Counted from the stretch's first letter, positions 17,087 to 26,518 are shown. The stretch is 64,000 nt of DNA from Hyphomonas neptunium ATCC 15444 (GCF_000013025.1 NC_008358.1:1-64000); one strand, 5' to 3'. Numbers and translations: made by a program. The notes: generated from the sequence alone by a model not told the origin.

Positions 17087-17133
17087 GTTGGAGTTTTTGC
17101 CCCGCTCGTTGGAGTTTCCGTTGGAGTTTTTTT
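17087..17133 (+). repeat. Three copies of GTTGGAGTTT
   Basis: GTTGGAGTTT starts at 17087, 17108 and 17120; the first and third are followed by more T. The inverse, AAAAACTCCAAC, is at 18245-18256, and a perfect inverted pair is at 52345-52373. Meaning unknown. Confidence 0.7.
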
Positions 17134-17154
17134 GACCCGCTTGTCCCCCAAAGA

Positions 17155-17188
17155 AAAAGCCCGCCGCGGGGGTTCCGGGCGGGCTTTT
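17155..17188 (-). terminator. Terminator of the lipoprotein methyltransferase gene
   Basis: Arms AAAAGCCCGCC (17155-17165) and GGCGGGCTTTT (17178-17188) form a perfect 11-bp stem ending in a T-run on the minus strand, 22 bases after the methyltransferase stop. Confidence 0.8.
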
Positions 17189-17210
17189 GATTGGGTGAAG
17201 GAAGGGGCCC

Positions 17211-18107
17211 CTATTCCGGCTTGCGGAATTTCAGGGTCATCCGGTCGCTCTCGCCGATGGCGGTGTACTTGGCCGCGTCAAAGCCTTCGATGGTCGTGCC
17301 GTCGGCTTTCGAGGTCGCGCTGTTGGGCGGCAGGGTCCACACGCCGAAGGGGTGGTCGGCGGTATCGGCCGGGTTGGCGTTGATTTCGCTCGCTTCCACG
17401 AATTCAAAACCGGCGGCTGTGGCCAGGCCCTTCACGAAGTCCTCGTGAACATAGCCGCTAGCCGCCGTCGGGTCCTGCATCGCGGTCGAAGGCAGGCGGT
17501 GTTCCACCACGCCCAGAACGCCGCCGGGCTTCAGCGCGGCATAGGCGTCGGTGAAGAATTTCTCGGTATAGCCGCCCGACATCCAGTTATGAATGTTGCG
17601 GAAGGTCAGCACCGCATCAGCCGTGCCCGCCTCGGTCAGCGGGCCAGATGTGGCAGAAAACGCTGAATATTCAAGGGTTCCAAAACGCGGATCGGCATAG
17701 GTGTTCTGGAATTCGGTCAGGCGTTCCTCGATCCGGGTGCGCCGCTCGGCGTCGTCCACGGAGGCCGGGTCAAAGCCTGCGGCTACCAGCGTGCCGCCGC
17801 CAGAGGCGAGCCAGGGGGCCAGAATATTGGTGTACCAGCCGCCGCCGGGCCAGATTTCGACCACCTTGTCATCGGCTTCCACGCCGAAGAATTCCAGCGT
17901 CTCGGCCGGGTGGCGCCAGGCGTCGCGGGCCTTTTCCTCGTCGGAGCGCAGGTCGGAATTGACAATGTCGGCCAGTGTGACGGCCGGGGCCGCTTCAGGG
18001 GTGGCCACTTCCGGGGTGGTTTCGGCAGGCGTGTCGGCGGCCGGTGTGGCGGGCGCGCAGGCTGCCAGTATTACCGCAGACGCGGCCATCAGCATCAATC
18101 GTTTCAT
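17211..18107 (-). CDS. Lipoprotein with a class I methyltransferase-like fold
   Basis: 298 residues from ATG 18107 with GGAGAG upstream. Signal peptide with lipobox LAAC (Cys17), then an Ala/Thr/Pro-rich linker to about residue 40. The rest looks like a Rossmann methyltransferase: VVEIWPGGGWYTNILAP in the place of motif I, DAVLTFRNIHNWM, and ALKPGGVLGVVEHR. SAM is not known in the periplasm, so enzymatic function is doubtful or the fold binds something else. Such predicted exported methyltransferases are common in Caulobacterales and Sphingomonadales. An upstream extension to 18605 is antisense to hsp20 and rejected. Confidence 0.88.
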   Translation of the reverse strand: MKRLMLMAASAVILAACAPATPAADTPAETTPEVATPEAAPAVTLADIVNSDLRSDEEKARDAWRHPAETLEFFGVEADDKVVEIWPGGGWYTNILAPWLASGGGTLVAAGFDPASVDDAERRTRIEERLTEFQNTYADPRFGTLEYSAFSATSGPLTEAGTADAVLTFRNIHNWMSGGYTEKFFTDAYAALKPGGVLGVVEHRLPSTAMQDPTAASGYVHEDFVKGLATAAGFEFVEASEINANPADTADHPFGVWTLPPNSATSKADGTTIEGFDAAKYTAIGESDRMTLKFRKPE

Positions 18108-18244
18108 GAAGTCTCTCCATCCCAAGGTACTTGATACCCCTCCTACGCTACCCAAATAGGTCTTGTCACGGTGCCGCAGAGCGGGCCGGGGCCGGAAGAA
18201 GTGCCAGCGCCACATAAACGGGCTGGGGTCTCGCTTCCCTTCCG

Positions 18245-18284
18245 AAAAACTCCAACCGCAGTTGCTTTCTAGAGGACTGTCCAA
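18245..18284 (+). promoter_or_regulatory. Possible ROSE-like RNA thermometer before hsp20
   Basis: The bases 18261-18279 can fold AGUUGCUU against AGAGGACU, placing the AGAGGA ribosome binding site in a short hairpin with a UUGCU strand and an apparent G-G mismatch, as in ROSE elements of rhizobial small heat-shock genes. An AAAAACTCCAAC copy begins the segment. Pairing was judged by eye. Confidence 0.4.
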
Positions 18285-18770
18285 ATGAGCAATATTGATC
18301 TTACCCCCCTGTATCGCACCATGGTCGGCTTTGACCGGCTCGCCGGCATGATCGACCAGGCCTCCCGCCTCGACGGGACGCAAGGCTATCCCCCTTACAA
18401 TATCGAGAGAGTCGACGAAAACGCCTTCGCCATCGAGATCGCCGTCGCCGGGTTTACCGAGGCCGACATCGAGATCGAAACGAAGGAAGGGCTTCTCACG
18501 GTCGCCGGCAAAAAGGGCGACGGTGAAAATGGCGACGGCCGGAATTTCCTCCATCGCGGCATCGCCCAGCGCAGCTTCATCCGCCGCTTCCAGCTGGCCG
18601 ATCACGTTCTCGTGACCGCCGCCAGCCTAGAGCATGGCGTGCTGCGCATCGACCTCATCCGGGAAATCCCGGAAGAGAAGAAAGCCCGCAAGATCGAAAT
18701 CGGCACAGGCACCCAGACAAAGGGTCCGAAACTGATCGGCAACAAGTCCGCCACAGACAACGCAGCTTAA
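18285..18770 (+). CDS. ibpA: Small heat-shock protein, Hsp20/IbpA type
   Basis: ATP-independent holdase that binds unfolding proteins. 161 residues. Alpha-crystallin domain from about residue 35: PPYNIERVDENAFAIEIAVAGFTEADIEIE (key YNIERVDENAFAIEIAVAGF), FLHRGIAQRSFIRRFQLADHV (key RGIAQRSFIRRFQLAD) and HGVLRIDLIREIPE as the beta 9 region. The opening LTPLYRTMVGFDRL is the usual IbpA N terminus. Single gene with its own terminator. Confidence 0.93.
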   Translation: MSNIDLTPLYRTMVGFDRLAGMIDQASRLDGTQGYPPYNIERVDENAFAIEIAVAGFTEADIEIETKEGLLTVAGKKGDGENGDGRNFLHRGIAQRSFIRRFQLADHVLVTAASLEHGVLRIDLIREIPEEKKARKIEIGTGTQTKGPKLIGNKSATDNAA

Positions 18771-18810
18771 ACCAGCTTTTAGTGCGATTGCCGGGAGGCG
18801 ACGGAACGAA

Positions 18811-18842
18811 GGCCCCTGCAGCTCAGGCTGCGGGGGTCTTTT
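18811..18842 (+). terminator. hsp20 terminator
   Basis: GGCCCCTGCAGC (18811-18822), loop TCAG, GCTGCGGGGGTC (18827-18838), then TTTT. It overlaps the last bases of the converging GST-like gene. Confidence 0.7.
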
Positions 18843-19851
18843 GCTTGGTCCTGCTGGGCTCCGCAAAGAACTCTGCCGCGCCGGCATCCTTCAGGAAGGC
18901 GCTCAGCGCGTCGGCCTCTTTCACGCTGCGGACTTTATCCCGCAGCTTCTGGAACGCGCGCGCCGCATAATTCTGCGTGGCCTGCTCGAAAGTACCGGTC
19001 TCCAGCGTCACCGAAAACCGCTTCTTCTGGCAGGACGCGCTCGCCCCATTGGCATTGGCCCAGGGCAGATAGGTGCGGGCAACTTCCGCCTCGAACAGCG
19101 GCAGCAGCGTCGGCGCCAGTGCTTCCAGCGACGCGTAAGGTCCGCCCGCCTTGGGGTCCGCCATGTTCTCGCACCAGGCCACCACAAATGGCGCCCGGTC
19201 ATTCAGCCAGGCCGCCGGCGTGGGATCAGTCAGCATCTGCTGGAATTGGGCCGCCAGCGCAAAGTCTGCCGCCGACGGATGACCGCCAAAAATGAAAAGA
19301 TGCTCTTTGAGATGCGCGTTGAGAAGCTGGGCAAACTGCCGGTAGGAGGCTTCCAGCGCGGGAGCATTCTCGCCCTCGGCGCCCACCAGCGGCAGGCGCG
19401 CCAGCATCCGCTGGGCAATCTGTTTTGCCGGTGTCTTGTAGGCGCGCGGCCGCTTGCCACCATTGATCTGCACCAGCACGCGGATGGAGGCAGCGTCGCG
19501 GTCGGGCATCTGGCCCCAGCGCTGCTGGAACATCGCCTTGTTCAGCCATTCATCCGCGTAATCCTCGAGGATCAGCGACAGCGCAGCCAATGCGGCATCA
19601 TCCGGCTGAATAGCAGGCTCGGGATGCGCCCGGTCGAGGATCACAAGGATCTGCGTCGAATCCTGGTTCACCTTGCCTTCGGGCGAGACGAGCAGCGGCA
19701 CGGTTGGCGTCTTCGCCAGTTCGCGGAATTCGGCCTCATTGGCAGCGCAGCGCGCCACCCATTCAAAGTCGAGCCCCTTGAAGCGCAACGCCGAACGCAC
19801 CTTGAATGAATAGGGCGACGTGTCAGCGCCGAAGAGTCTGTAACCGGCCAT
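18823..19851 (-). CDS. Glutathione S-transferase-like protein
   Basis: 342 residues from ATG 19851. The N-terminal thioredoxin fold (YRLFGADTSPYSFKVRSALRFKGLDFEWV; key GADTSPYSFKVRSALR) has Ser-Pro-Tyr-Ser in the active-site position, with TVPLLVSPEGKVNQDSTQI as the glutathione motif; then a long helical domain. Length exceeds usual GSTs (about 210) because of a C-terminal extension of about 100 residues. The frame continues upstream to 20097, but that part lacks similarity and overlaps the next promoter. Confidence 0.82.
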   Translation of the reverse strand: MAGYRLFGADTSPYSFKVRSALRFKGLDFEWVARCAANEAEFRELAKTPTVPLLVSPEGKVNQDSTQILVILDRAHPEPAIQPDDAALAALSLILEDYADEWLNKAMFQQRWGQMPDRDAASIRVLVQINGGKRPRAYKTPAKQIAQRMLARLPLVGAEGENAPALEASYRQFAQLLNAHLKEHLFIFGGHPSAADFALAAQFQQMLTDPTPAAWLNDRAPFVVAWCENMADPKAGGPYASLEALAPTLLPLFEAEVARTYLPWANANGASASCQKKRFSVTLETGTFEQATQNYAARAFQKLRDKVRSVKEADALSAFLKDAGAAEFFAEPSRTKQKTPAA

Positions 19852-19980
19852 CAGAAAAATCTCTCGGGAAACATGGGGTCTCTCTAGGCAGTTCATTTCC
19901 CGCTGCCAAGCATAGTTTGCCGCAATCGCTGTTCCCCGGTATGCGCTGTTGCAACAGGAATACGGTTCCAGGAGAGCGAA

Positions 19981-21030
19981 ATGCGGGTGATGCATGTCAT
20001 GGCGGGCGCGGCGGAAGGCGGCGCGGAAAACATCATGCTGGAGTCGGTTCTCGCCCTCGCCGAGGCCGGGCACACACAGCATGTGGTGACACGGCAAGAA
20101 AACTTATTCCGTATCGAAAAGTTCAAGCAGGCGGGCATAAGTGTTGACCTAGCCACCTTCAACCGGCTTTGGCCCCTTCCAACGCAGGGCACCATTCGGC
20201 GCAGTATCAAAGCGTTCAAACCCGACATCATCGAATACTGGATGGGCCGCGCCGGACAGTTCGCGCCCAAAGCCTACCGTAATCGCTCGATCGGCTGGTA
20301 TGGCGGCTATTACAAGCTCGCCCGCTTCACCAAGTGCGAATGGCATGTCGGCCTCACGATTGATCTCCTGCGCCATATCCGCGAACAGGGCGTGCCGGAG
20401 GATCGTTCCGCCATCATCCATACGTATGCGGATTTTACCGGCTCGGCGCCCGCTGATCGCGCCGCCCTCGATACCCCGGCCGATGCCCCGGTGGCCTTGG
20501 CTCTGGCGCGTCTGCATGAAAAGAAGGGGCTCGATACGCTCCTTGATGCAACGGCCAAGGTGCCTGGCCTTTATGTCTGGATCGCGGGGGAGGGGCCGCT
20601 GGAGGCAGACCTGAAAGCGCATTGCGCCCGTCTGGGGCTGGGCGACCGCGTGCGCTTCCTCGGCTGGCGGAATGATCGCGGCGCGCTGCTCGAGGCTTGC
20701 GATGTGGTGGCATTCCCTTCGCGGTATGAGCCCTTCGGCACGGTGACGGTCGATGCCTGGGCTGCGTCGCGTCCGCTCGTCGCGGCTGATGCCGCTGGTC
20801 CTGCCGCCTATGTGAAGGACGGGGTCAACGGCCTTCTCATCCCGAAGAATGATGTCGATGCCCTCGCCAATGCCTTGACCCGCGTGATCACCGACAAGGC
20901 TCTCGCCGCCAGGATCGTGGAAGGGGGCCGCGCCAGCTATGAAGCGCAGTTCAACAAGGCGGCCTTCCAGCGCGACTCGGCGGCGCTTTATGAGCGCATC
21001 CGCGACCATGCCGGGCCTTTTGAGGGCTGA
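19981..21030 (+). CDS. Glycosyltransferase family 4 protein
   Basis: 349 residues, GT-B fold. N-terminal acceptor domain begins MRVMHVMAGAAEGGAEN; the C-terminal donor domain has LARLHEKKGLDTLLDA, VWIAGEGPLEADL, RVRFLGWRND and the signature PSRYEPFGTVTVDAWA with the donor-binding Glu. Probably uses a UDP- or GDP-sugar for lipopolysaccharide or capsule synthesis. No other glycan genes are adjacent. Confidence 0.9.
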   Translation: MRVMHVMAGAAEGGAENIMLESVLALAEAGHTQHVVTRQENLFRIEKFKQAGISVDLATFNRLWPLPTQGTIRRSIKAFKPDIIEYWMGRAGQFAPKAYRNRSIGWYGGYYKLARFTKCEWHVGLTIDLLRHIREQGVPEDRSAIIHTYADFTGSAPADRAALDTPADAPVALALARLHEKKGLDTLLDATAKVPGLYVWIAGEGPLEADLKAHCARLGLGDRVRFLGWRNDRGALLEACDVVAFPSRYEPFGTVTVDAWAASRPLVAADAAGPAAYVKDGVNGLLIPKNDVDALANALTRVITDKALAARIVEGGRASYEAQFNKAAFQRDSAALYERIRDHAGPFEG

Positions 21031-21489
21031 TCAGGACCCTTTCGTTGCGGCGAAGAACGCGCGGTAAAGCCGGGCCGCGGTGTATTTTCCGAGCCCTGTC
21101 TCCACCCGCACACCGGCCTCGCGCAATATGGCCAGGCCATCCCGCGCCGTGGGGTGGGGATCTTCAATCGCCACAACAACGCGCGCGATGCCGGCCTCCA
21201 CCAGCTTGCGGGCACACGAGGGCGCGCCGGACGAGCGTTCGCGACAGGGCTCCAGTGTCACATAGGCTGTGCCGCCGGCCGCTTTTCCCGCCGCCTCGTC
21301 CAGCGCGACTTCCTCCGCATGCGGCGCGCCGCCTGTGCCGGTCACGCCGGCGCCGGCAATATGTCCGCGCGCATCCAGAATGAGGCATCCCACCGATGGG
21401 TTCTTGCCGGTCAGGCCATGATTGAGACGCGCCAGTTGAAAGGCCCGGCCCATCATCCTGCGGTCCCGGCGCCGCCCCGGCCGTTTCAT
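21031..21489 (-). CDS. RibD-like deaminase domain protein
   Basis: 152 residues: only the zinc deaminase half of RibD, without the reductase domain. Zinc motifs: PHAEEVAL (His-Ala-Glu) and [14 protein letters not shown] (Pro-Cys-X8-Cys). The RibD-typical HYGRTPPC loop is replaced, so the substrate may differ. Starts inside the gpmA stop (ATGA overlap), implying coupling. A dedicated riboflavin locus is not in view. Confidence 0.85.
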   Translation of the reverse strand: MKRPGRRRDRRMMGRAFQLARLNHGLTGKNPSVGCLILDARGHIAGAGVTGTGGAPHAEEVALDEAAGKAAGGTAYVTLEPCRERSSGAPSCARKLVEAGIARVVVAIEDPHPTARDGLAILREAGVRVETGLGKYTAARLYRAFFAATKGS

Positions 21490-22199
21490 GGCAGGTCAGG
21501 CAGGCTATGGGCGCGCTCTGCGTCGAGATAGCGAACCGATACCGGCTTGAGATTGGGATCAAGCTCGATCAGCAAGGGATTTCCGGTAGGAATTTCCAGC
21601 CCGGTGATTGTTTCGTCCGGCACATTGAACAGGTGTTTGACCAGCGCGCGCAGGGAGTTTCCGTGCGCGGCGATCATCGTGTCGGTCCCGGCGATCAGCC
21701 CCGGCGCAATTTTCTGCTGCCAGTAAGGCAATACGCGGTCGAGGGTCGTTTTCAGGCTTTCCGTGTTCGGAATGTCGATGCCGCGATACCGGGGATCGGT
21801 TGAGAGATCGAACGTGCTGCCGACTTCCAGCGGCGGGGGCGGAATATCATAGCTGCGGCGCCAGACATGCACCTGATCTTCGCCATGCTTGGCAGCGGTC
21901 TCTGCCTTGTTGAGCCCTGTCAGGCCGCCATAGTGACGTTCGTTGAGGTGCCAGTCTTTCTCGATCGGCAGCCACACGCGCTTCATCTCGGTCAGTGCCA
22001 GCCACATTGTGCGGATGGCGCGGGTTTGCACGCTGGTGAAGCCGGCGCGGAAATCGGCATCGACTTCCGCCAGCAGCTTGCCCGAATGGCGCGCTTCGGC
22101 TTCGCCCTGGGCTGTCAGGTCAGCGTCCCACCAGCCGGTGAAACGGTTTTCCAGATTCCAGGCCGACTGGCCGTGCCGGATCAGGGCGAGCTTGGTCAT
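21486..22199 (-). CDS. gpmA: 2,3-bisphosphoglycerate-dependent phosphoglycerate mutase
   Basis: Interconverts 3- and 2-phosphoglycerate in glycolysis. 237 residues from ATG 22199 (AGGA six bases upstream). The histidine-phosphatase motif [30 protein letters not shown] and the second histidine in [14 protein letters not shown] are all present. Length fits bacterial dPGM. Followed, with a four-base overlap, by the RibD-like gene. Confidence 0.95.
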   Translation of the reverse strand: MTKLALIRHGQSAWNLENRFTGWWDADLTAQGEAEARHSGKLLAEVDADFRAGFTSVQTRAIRTMWLALTEMKRVWLPIEKDWHLNERHYGGLTGLNKAETAAKHGEDQVHVWRRSYDIPPPPLEVGSTFDLSTDPRYRGIDIPNTESLKTTLDRVLPYWQQKIAPGLIAGTDTMIAAHGNSLRALVKHLFNVPDETITGLEIPTGNPLLIELDPNLKPVSVRYLDAERAHSLPDLP

Positions 22200-22275
22200 G
22201 GCATTCCTCATCTCAGGGCCAGCCCTTGCAGGCAGGCAGGTTTCGCGGCTGTATTCCCTGCAAATCTCGGGAATA

Positions 22276-23418
22276 TCAAGCGTTCATCACGCGGATAAGC
22301 TCGGCAAAGGCCAGCACCACATGATAGCCGGTCGAGGCCGGTATCGCGTTTGACACGACCGCGCCATCGGCGCCGATATGGTCGATCCAGCCACCATCTT
22401 CGGTCAGATGCTCATCCATGAGTATATCGAAGCTGCGGCAGGCGGCGGCGGCGTAGCGATCATCCCGGCGGGCTTCAAGCATGGCCAGATGCGCCTTGAG
22501 AGCTTCAGTCTGCGGCCATGCCCGGCGGGAGGCGTCAATCGGCGCGCCGCCGCGGGCGGCAGACAGGATCGCGCGCCCCTCCACATCAAGGGTGGTGAGG
22601 GCAAATGTATAAAGACGTTCGGCAGCGGGCGAGACAGGCTCTCCGGCCTGGCGCGCATAGGCATGAAGCAGCCAGACCCACTCGAACTGATGGCCCGGCT
22701 CCACGATCCGTCCCGGATCTCCGGGAAGCGGGGACCAGTCAGGTGCAAAGTGCTCACCGAGCAGTCCGTTCGGGCCGGCGGTCAGCTTGGTTTCGAACAG
22801 GTCGATCAGTTCCTGCGCGCGCGCCATGTGCCCGCCATCGGGCTGAACGGCGTGCAGGGCGAGGCAGGCCTCAAGCAGGTGCATGTGAGGGTTCTGCTGG
22901 CGGTGCGCAGGTGGGGGCAGGGTCTCGGCATACCCGCCTTGCGCAGCATCGCGGGCACTTTTCTCAAGGTTCATGAGGATGCCTTGGGCAGCGGCCATTG
23001 CTGGCTCTGCCGGCCCAGGTCCGCGCGCAGCTTCGGCCAGGCTGAACAGCACAAAGGCGGTGTCATAAAGGTCCGATGTCACATCGACGAGATGGCCGCT
23101 GGAGGTCGAAAGCGTGCGCCCGGCCAGACCCTGCGCATTGAGCGCGCGCCCGGCAAGGGTGGCGACACCGGCATTTACCAGCTTTGCGGCCGTGTCCCGT
23201 TTCCAGCCGAGCCGCCAGGCTTCGGAAAACACATAAGTCTGGCGTGCCTGCACGCGCACGCGGGTGTATTCGGCCGGTGCTTCATCCAGAGATGTGGTCA
23301 ACGATTCGGGGAAAAGCCCGGCTTCGTTCACGCCATGATCGGCCCAGAGCGGAAAACAGCTGTCGAGCAGCCAACATCTGGCCTCTCTGGCCCGCCTTTG
23401 AAGCGCTGATACCGACAT
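22276..23418 (-). CDS. N-acylglucosamine 2-epimerase (AGE) family protein
   Basis: 380 residues from ATG 23418 (AAGGA close upstream). Alpha6/alpha6-barrel epimerase/isomerase: [40 protein letters not shown] and [12 protein letters not shown]. The two histidines HMHLLEA and GHQFEW fit the catalytic pair. Members act on N-acetylglucosamine, mannose or glucose; the substrate is open. Sits between gpmA and a divergent exported protein. Confidence 0.9.
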   Translation of the reverse strand: MSVSALQRRAREARCWLLDSCFPLWADHGVNEAGLFPESLTTSLDEAPAEYTRVRVQARQTYVFSEAWRLGWKRDTAAKLVNAGVATLAGRALNAQGLAGRTLSTSSGHLVDVTSDLYDTAFVLFSLAEAARGPGPAEPAMAAAQGILMNLEKSARDAAQGGYAETLPPPAHRQQNPHMHLLEACLALHAVQPDGGHMARAQELIDLFETKLTAGPNGLLGEHFAPDWSPLPGDPGRIVEPGHQFEWVWLLHAYARQAGEPVSPAAERLYTFALTTLDVEGRAILSAARGGAPIDASRRAWPQTEALKAHLAMLEARRDDRYAAAACRSFDILMDEHLTEDGGWIDHIGADGAVVSNAIPASTGYHVVLAFAELIRVMNA

Positions 23419-23545
23419 AAGTCCTTGCCTTCCCCCCGGATTATCCGCTGCAAATCGCTCGCCAATAAGAGGCCGCACCTGCTAACAGGAGCCAGACAGA
23501 TTGGCCAGCGCCCGACAGGCAAAGACAGGCAAAGCAGGAGCGCCG

Positions 23546-24124
23546 ATGCGCGACAAGTTATTCTTCCCGCTCGCAGCGCTGCTGACTGTGCTTATGGTCT
23601 TCCTGGCCATTCAGCCTGGCATTGGCCGCCTGCCAACCGGCGCCGTTGCGGGAGATGGCCTCAATTACAACCGGATCGTGATCGAAGGGCCTTATCTCAA
23701 CAAGGTGATCTCCGGGGGCGATGCGCGCGCCCAGCTTATTCGCGAGGATGGCACCTACTATCTCTACATCGAGGCCGCCTTTGAAGCGCTCGTCCCGGCG
23801 CCGGAGCTTGGACCGCATTTTCGTCTGGCCCCTGATATTGAAGTGCAATTTGCCGCACAGACCGTGCGCGTCACCGCCAGCGTGCGGCCCGCCGATTCGC
23901 GCGGCGCAGAGCAGGTGGAAATGAATTATTCCACAGGCCGCGCGGGGGATTCGGGCTGGCAGGTTCGCGATCTGCAGCCAGGATTTTCCGAAGTCAGTTT
24001 CGAGTATGATGTCCCCGCGCTCGAAAGCGATCAGGGCGTCGACTATCTCGGCATCCGGCCAGTGGTGCCGGATAAATCGCGGGCGCTGATTGTCGAGCGT
24101 ATTGTACTGGAGCGCCTGCCTTAA
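23546..24124 (+). CDS. Hypothetical exported or membrane-anchored protein
   Basis: 192 residues from ATG 23546 (AGGAG six bases upstream). One N-terminal hydrophobic segment, FFPLAALLTVLMVFLAI, acts as uncleaved anchor or signal. The rest is beta-rich with LNYNRIVIEGPYLNKVISG, EVQFAAQTVRVTASVRP and GVDYLGIRPVVPD (looks like a carbohydrate-binding-type beta sandwich). No family is recognised. Divergent from the AGE gene. Confidence 0.75.
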   Translation: MRDKLFFPLAALLTVLMVFLAIQPGIGRLPTGAVAGDGLNYNRIVIEGPYLNKVISGGDARAQLIREDGTYYLYIEAAFEALVPAPELGPHFRLAPDIEVQFAAQTVRVTASVRPADSRGAEQVEMNYSTGRAGDSGWQVRDLQPGFSEVSFEYDVPALESDQGVDYLGIRPVVPDKSRALIVERIVLERLP

Positions 24125-24239
24125 CCGCCGCAACGTTGCAGGATCACGGGCCTGCGGATAACAAACGCCCGACCGTCCACAGACCCAGGGTGTTCTCACC
24201 ACTGCGTTGCAGACCCATATGATCAGAGAGGAGACACCC

Positions 24240-26420
24240 ATGCGCACACTCATTGTGTCGCTGAGCGCCTTGCTTCTGGCGGCTTGTGCGTCAGACCCCC
24301 AACCGGAGACAAACTTGACCGCTGACAATCCGACATCCGCCGAGACCGCGTCCGTACCCTTCGACGCGGCTTCCCATCTGTGGCTTGAAGAAGTGGAAGG
24401 GGAGGCGGCCCTCGCCTGGGTCACCGCGCAGAATGAGCGCACCCTCGCTGAGCTTGAAGCTGACCCGCGCTACGCCCCTTTCGAAGCCGCGGCCCTTGAG
24501 GTCTTGAATGCCTCTGAACGCATTCCCTACGGCACCGTGCGCGATGGATACGTCTATAACTTCTGGCAGGACGAGACGAATGTCCGCGGCCTGTGGCGCC
24601 GCACGCCGCTGGGCAGCTATGGAAGCGATACGCCTGCCTGGGAAACCATCGTCGATTTCGACAAGCTCGCCGCCGAAGAAGGCGCCAATTGGGTCTATAA
24701 AGGCGCTGACTGCCTGCGGCCGGCGCCGGGCGGGGAATGGCGCTGCCTCGTCTCCCTGTCAGACGGCGGCAAGGACGCCGTCGTCACCCGTGAGTTCAAC
24801 CTGTCCACCAAAACCTTCGTTGAGGACGGCTTCATCACGCCCGAAGCCAAACAGGGCCTCGCCTGGGCCGGTCCCGACACGCTGCTGATCGCCACCGACT
24901 GGGGCGCAGGCTCGCTCACCGAGTCCGGCTATCCCTTCATCGTCAAGCGCTGGCAGCGCGGCACCCCGCTGGAAAGCGCGCAGGAGCTGATCCGCGGCAA
25001 GGAAACCGATGTTGGCGTCTGGCCGATGACGATGAAACTGGAAGACGGCCGCATCCTGCAAGGCGCCGTACAGGCCGAAACCTTCTTCACCTCGAAATAC
25101 TTCTGGTTCCCGGAGGGCGAAAACGCCGCCGTGCAATGGCCGCTGCCGCCCAAGGCGAGCCCCAATGGCATCTACAAAGGCCAGTTCCTGTTCTCCATCG
25201 AACAGGACTGGGCGCCTGAAGGTCAGGGCCCGTTCCAGGCCGGTGACCTTCTCGCCTTTGATCTTGAGACCTTCCTCGAAACCCGCGCGCTGCCCCCCGT
25301 TACGCTCGCCTTCCGCCCGTCTGAAACTCAGGCGGTCAATGGCGTCGCTGTCGCCAAGGGCGCCGCGCTTCTCTCGATCAATGACAATGTCGTCGGAAAG
25401 CTTCTGCGCATTGAACCCTCCGCCAGCGGATGGACGACAACGCCTATAGAGCTGCCCGGCACAGGCCAGGTCGGCATCACCTTTGCCGATGAAAACGAAA
25501 CCACCGTCTTCCTCAATTACGAAGACTTCCTGACCCCAAGCTCGCTCCTCAACTATGAGGTCGCCACCGGCGCCGTCACGCCGCTCAAATCCCTGCCCGC
25601 CAAATTCGACACCGCCGGCCTCACAGTCGAGCAGTTCTTCGCCACCTCGAAAGATGGCACGCGCGTGCCCTATTTCATCGTCCACCGGGAAGACATTCCG
25701 CTGGATGGGACAACGCCTGCGCTGCTCTATGGTTATGGCGGCTTCCAGGTCTCGATGAACCCCGGCTATAGCCCCGTTTCCGGGCGCCTGTGGCTGGAGC
25801 AGGGCGGGGCCTATATCCTGGCCAACATCCGCGGCGGCGGCGAATTCGGGCCAAACTGGCACCAGGCCGGCCTGAAACTCAACCGCCAGCGCATCTATGA
25901 CGACTTCATTGCTGTCGGCGAAGACGTGATCGCTCGCAACATCACCAGCCCGGAGCATCTGGGCATCATGGGCGGCTCCAATGGCGGCCTTCTGATGGGC
26001 GTGATGCTCAATCAGCGCCCGGATCTCTGGAACGCCGTCGTCGTGCAGGTCCCCCTGCTCGACATGCTGCGCTACCATCTGCTTCTGGCGGGCGCGTCCT
26101 GGGTCGATGAATATGGCTCCCCCGATGTGCCCGAGGAACGCGCCTTCCTCGAAACCATCTCGCCCTACCAGAACTTTGACGCGTCGAAGGATTATCCCGT
26201 CCCCTTCTTCGTCACCTCGACGAAGGATGACCGCGTCCATCCCGGCCATGCCCGCAAGATGGCAAAGCGCTTCGAGGAGGCAGGTCTGCCCTTCTACTAT
26301 TTCGAAAACATGGATGGGGGCCACGCCGCCGCCGCTGACCAGACGGCCCGCGCCAAACGCTCCGCCCTCGAATTCACCTATCTTGCCCGGCAACTGTTCC
26401 CGGCGCCGCCTGAAGAGTAA
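24240..26420 (+). CDS. Prolyl oligopeptidase family serine peptidase (S9A), lipoprotein
   Basis: Cleaves peptides after proline or related residues; exported here. 726 residues from ATG 24240, GGAGA upstream. Lipobox LAAC, then the N-terminal seven-blade propeller (WLEEVEGEAALAWV at the start) and the C-terminal hydrolase: GGSNGGLLMG with Ser580, STKDDRVHPGHARKM with the catalytic Asp, and GGHAAAADQ with the His. Ends in a strong terminator. An open frame on the other strand is a shadow. Confidence 0.95.
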   Translation: MRTLIVSLSALLLAACASDPQPETNLTADNPTSAETASVPFDAASHLWLEEVEGEAALAWVTAQNERTLAELEADPRYAPFEAAALEVLNASERIPYGTVRDGYVYNFWQDETNVRGLWRRTPLGSYGSDTPAWETIVDFDKLAAEEGANWVYKGADCLRPAPGGEWRCLVSLSDGGKDAVVTREFNLSTKTFVEDGFITPEAKQGLAWAGPDTLLIATDWGAGSLTESGYPFIVKRWQRGTPLESAQELIRGKETDVGVWPMTMKLEDGRILQGAVQAETFFTSKYFWFPEGENAAVQWPLPPKASPNGIYKGQFLFSIEQDWAPEGQGPFQAGDLLAFDLETFLETRALPPVTLAFRPSETQAVNGVAVAKGAALLSINDNVVGKLLRIEPSASGWTTTPIELPGTGQVGITFADENETTVFLNYEDFLTPSSLLNYEVATGAVTPLKSLPAKFDTAGLTVEQFFATSKDGTRVPYFIVHREDIPLDGTTPALLYGYGGFQVSMNPGYSPVSGRLWLEQGGAYILANIRGGGEFGPNWHQAGLKLNRQRIYDDFIAVGEDVIARNITSPEHLGIMGGSNGGLLMGVMLNQRPDLWNAVVVQVPLLDMLRYHLLLAGASWVDEYGSPDVPEERAFLETISPYQNFDASKDYPVPFFVTSTKDDRVHPGHARKMAKRFEEAGLPFYYFENMDGGHAAAADQTARAKRSALEFTYLARQLFPAPPEE

Positions 26421-26449
26421 GGGCGGACAAACCCGCTCACGCAAAGATG

Positions 26450-26485
26450 AGGACCGGCCAGCACCCCTGGCCGGTCCTTTCTTTT
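26450..26485 (+). terminator. Terminator of the S9 peptidase gene
   Basis: AGGACCGGCCAG (26450-26461) pairs perfectly with CTGGCCGGTCCT (26467-26478), followed by TTCTTTT. Confidence 0.9.
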
Positions 26486-26518
26486 GCGGCCGCCTTCAAC
26501 CTGTGGCATATTCAGTCC

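Noticed and set aside
24759-26444. 561-codon minus-strand open frame opposite the S9 peptidase
   Set aside because: Antisense to a gene with an intact catalytic triad; no ribosome binding site and no family pattern.
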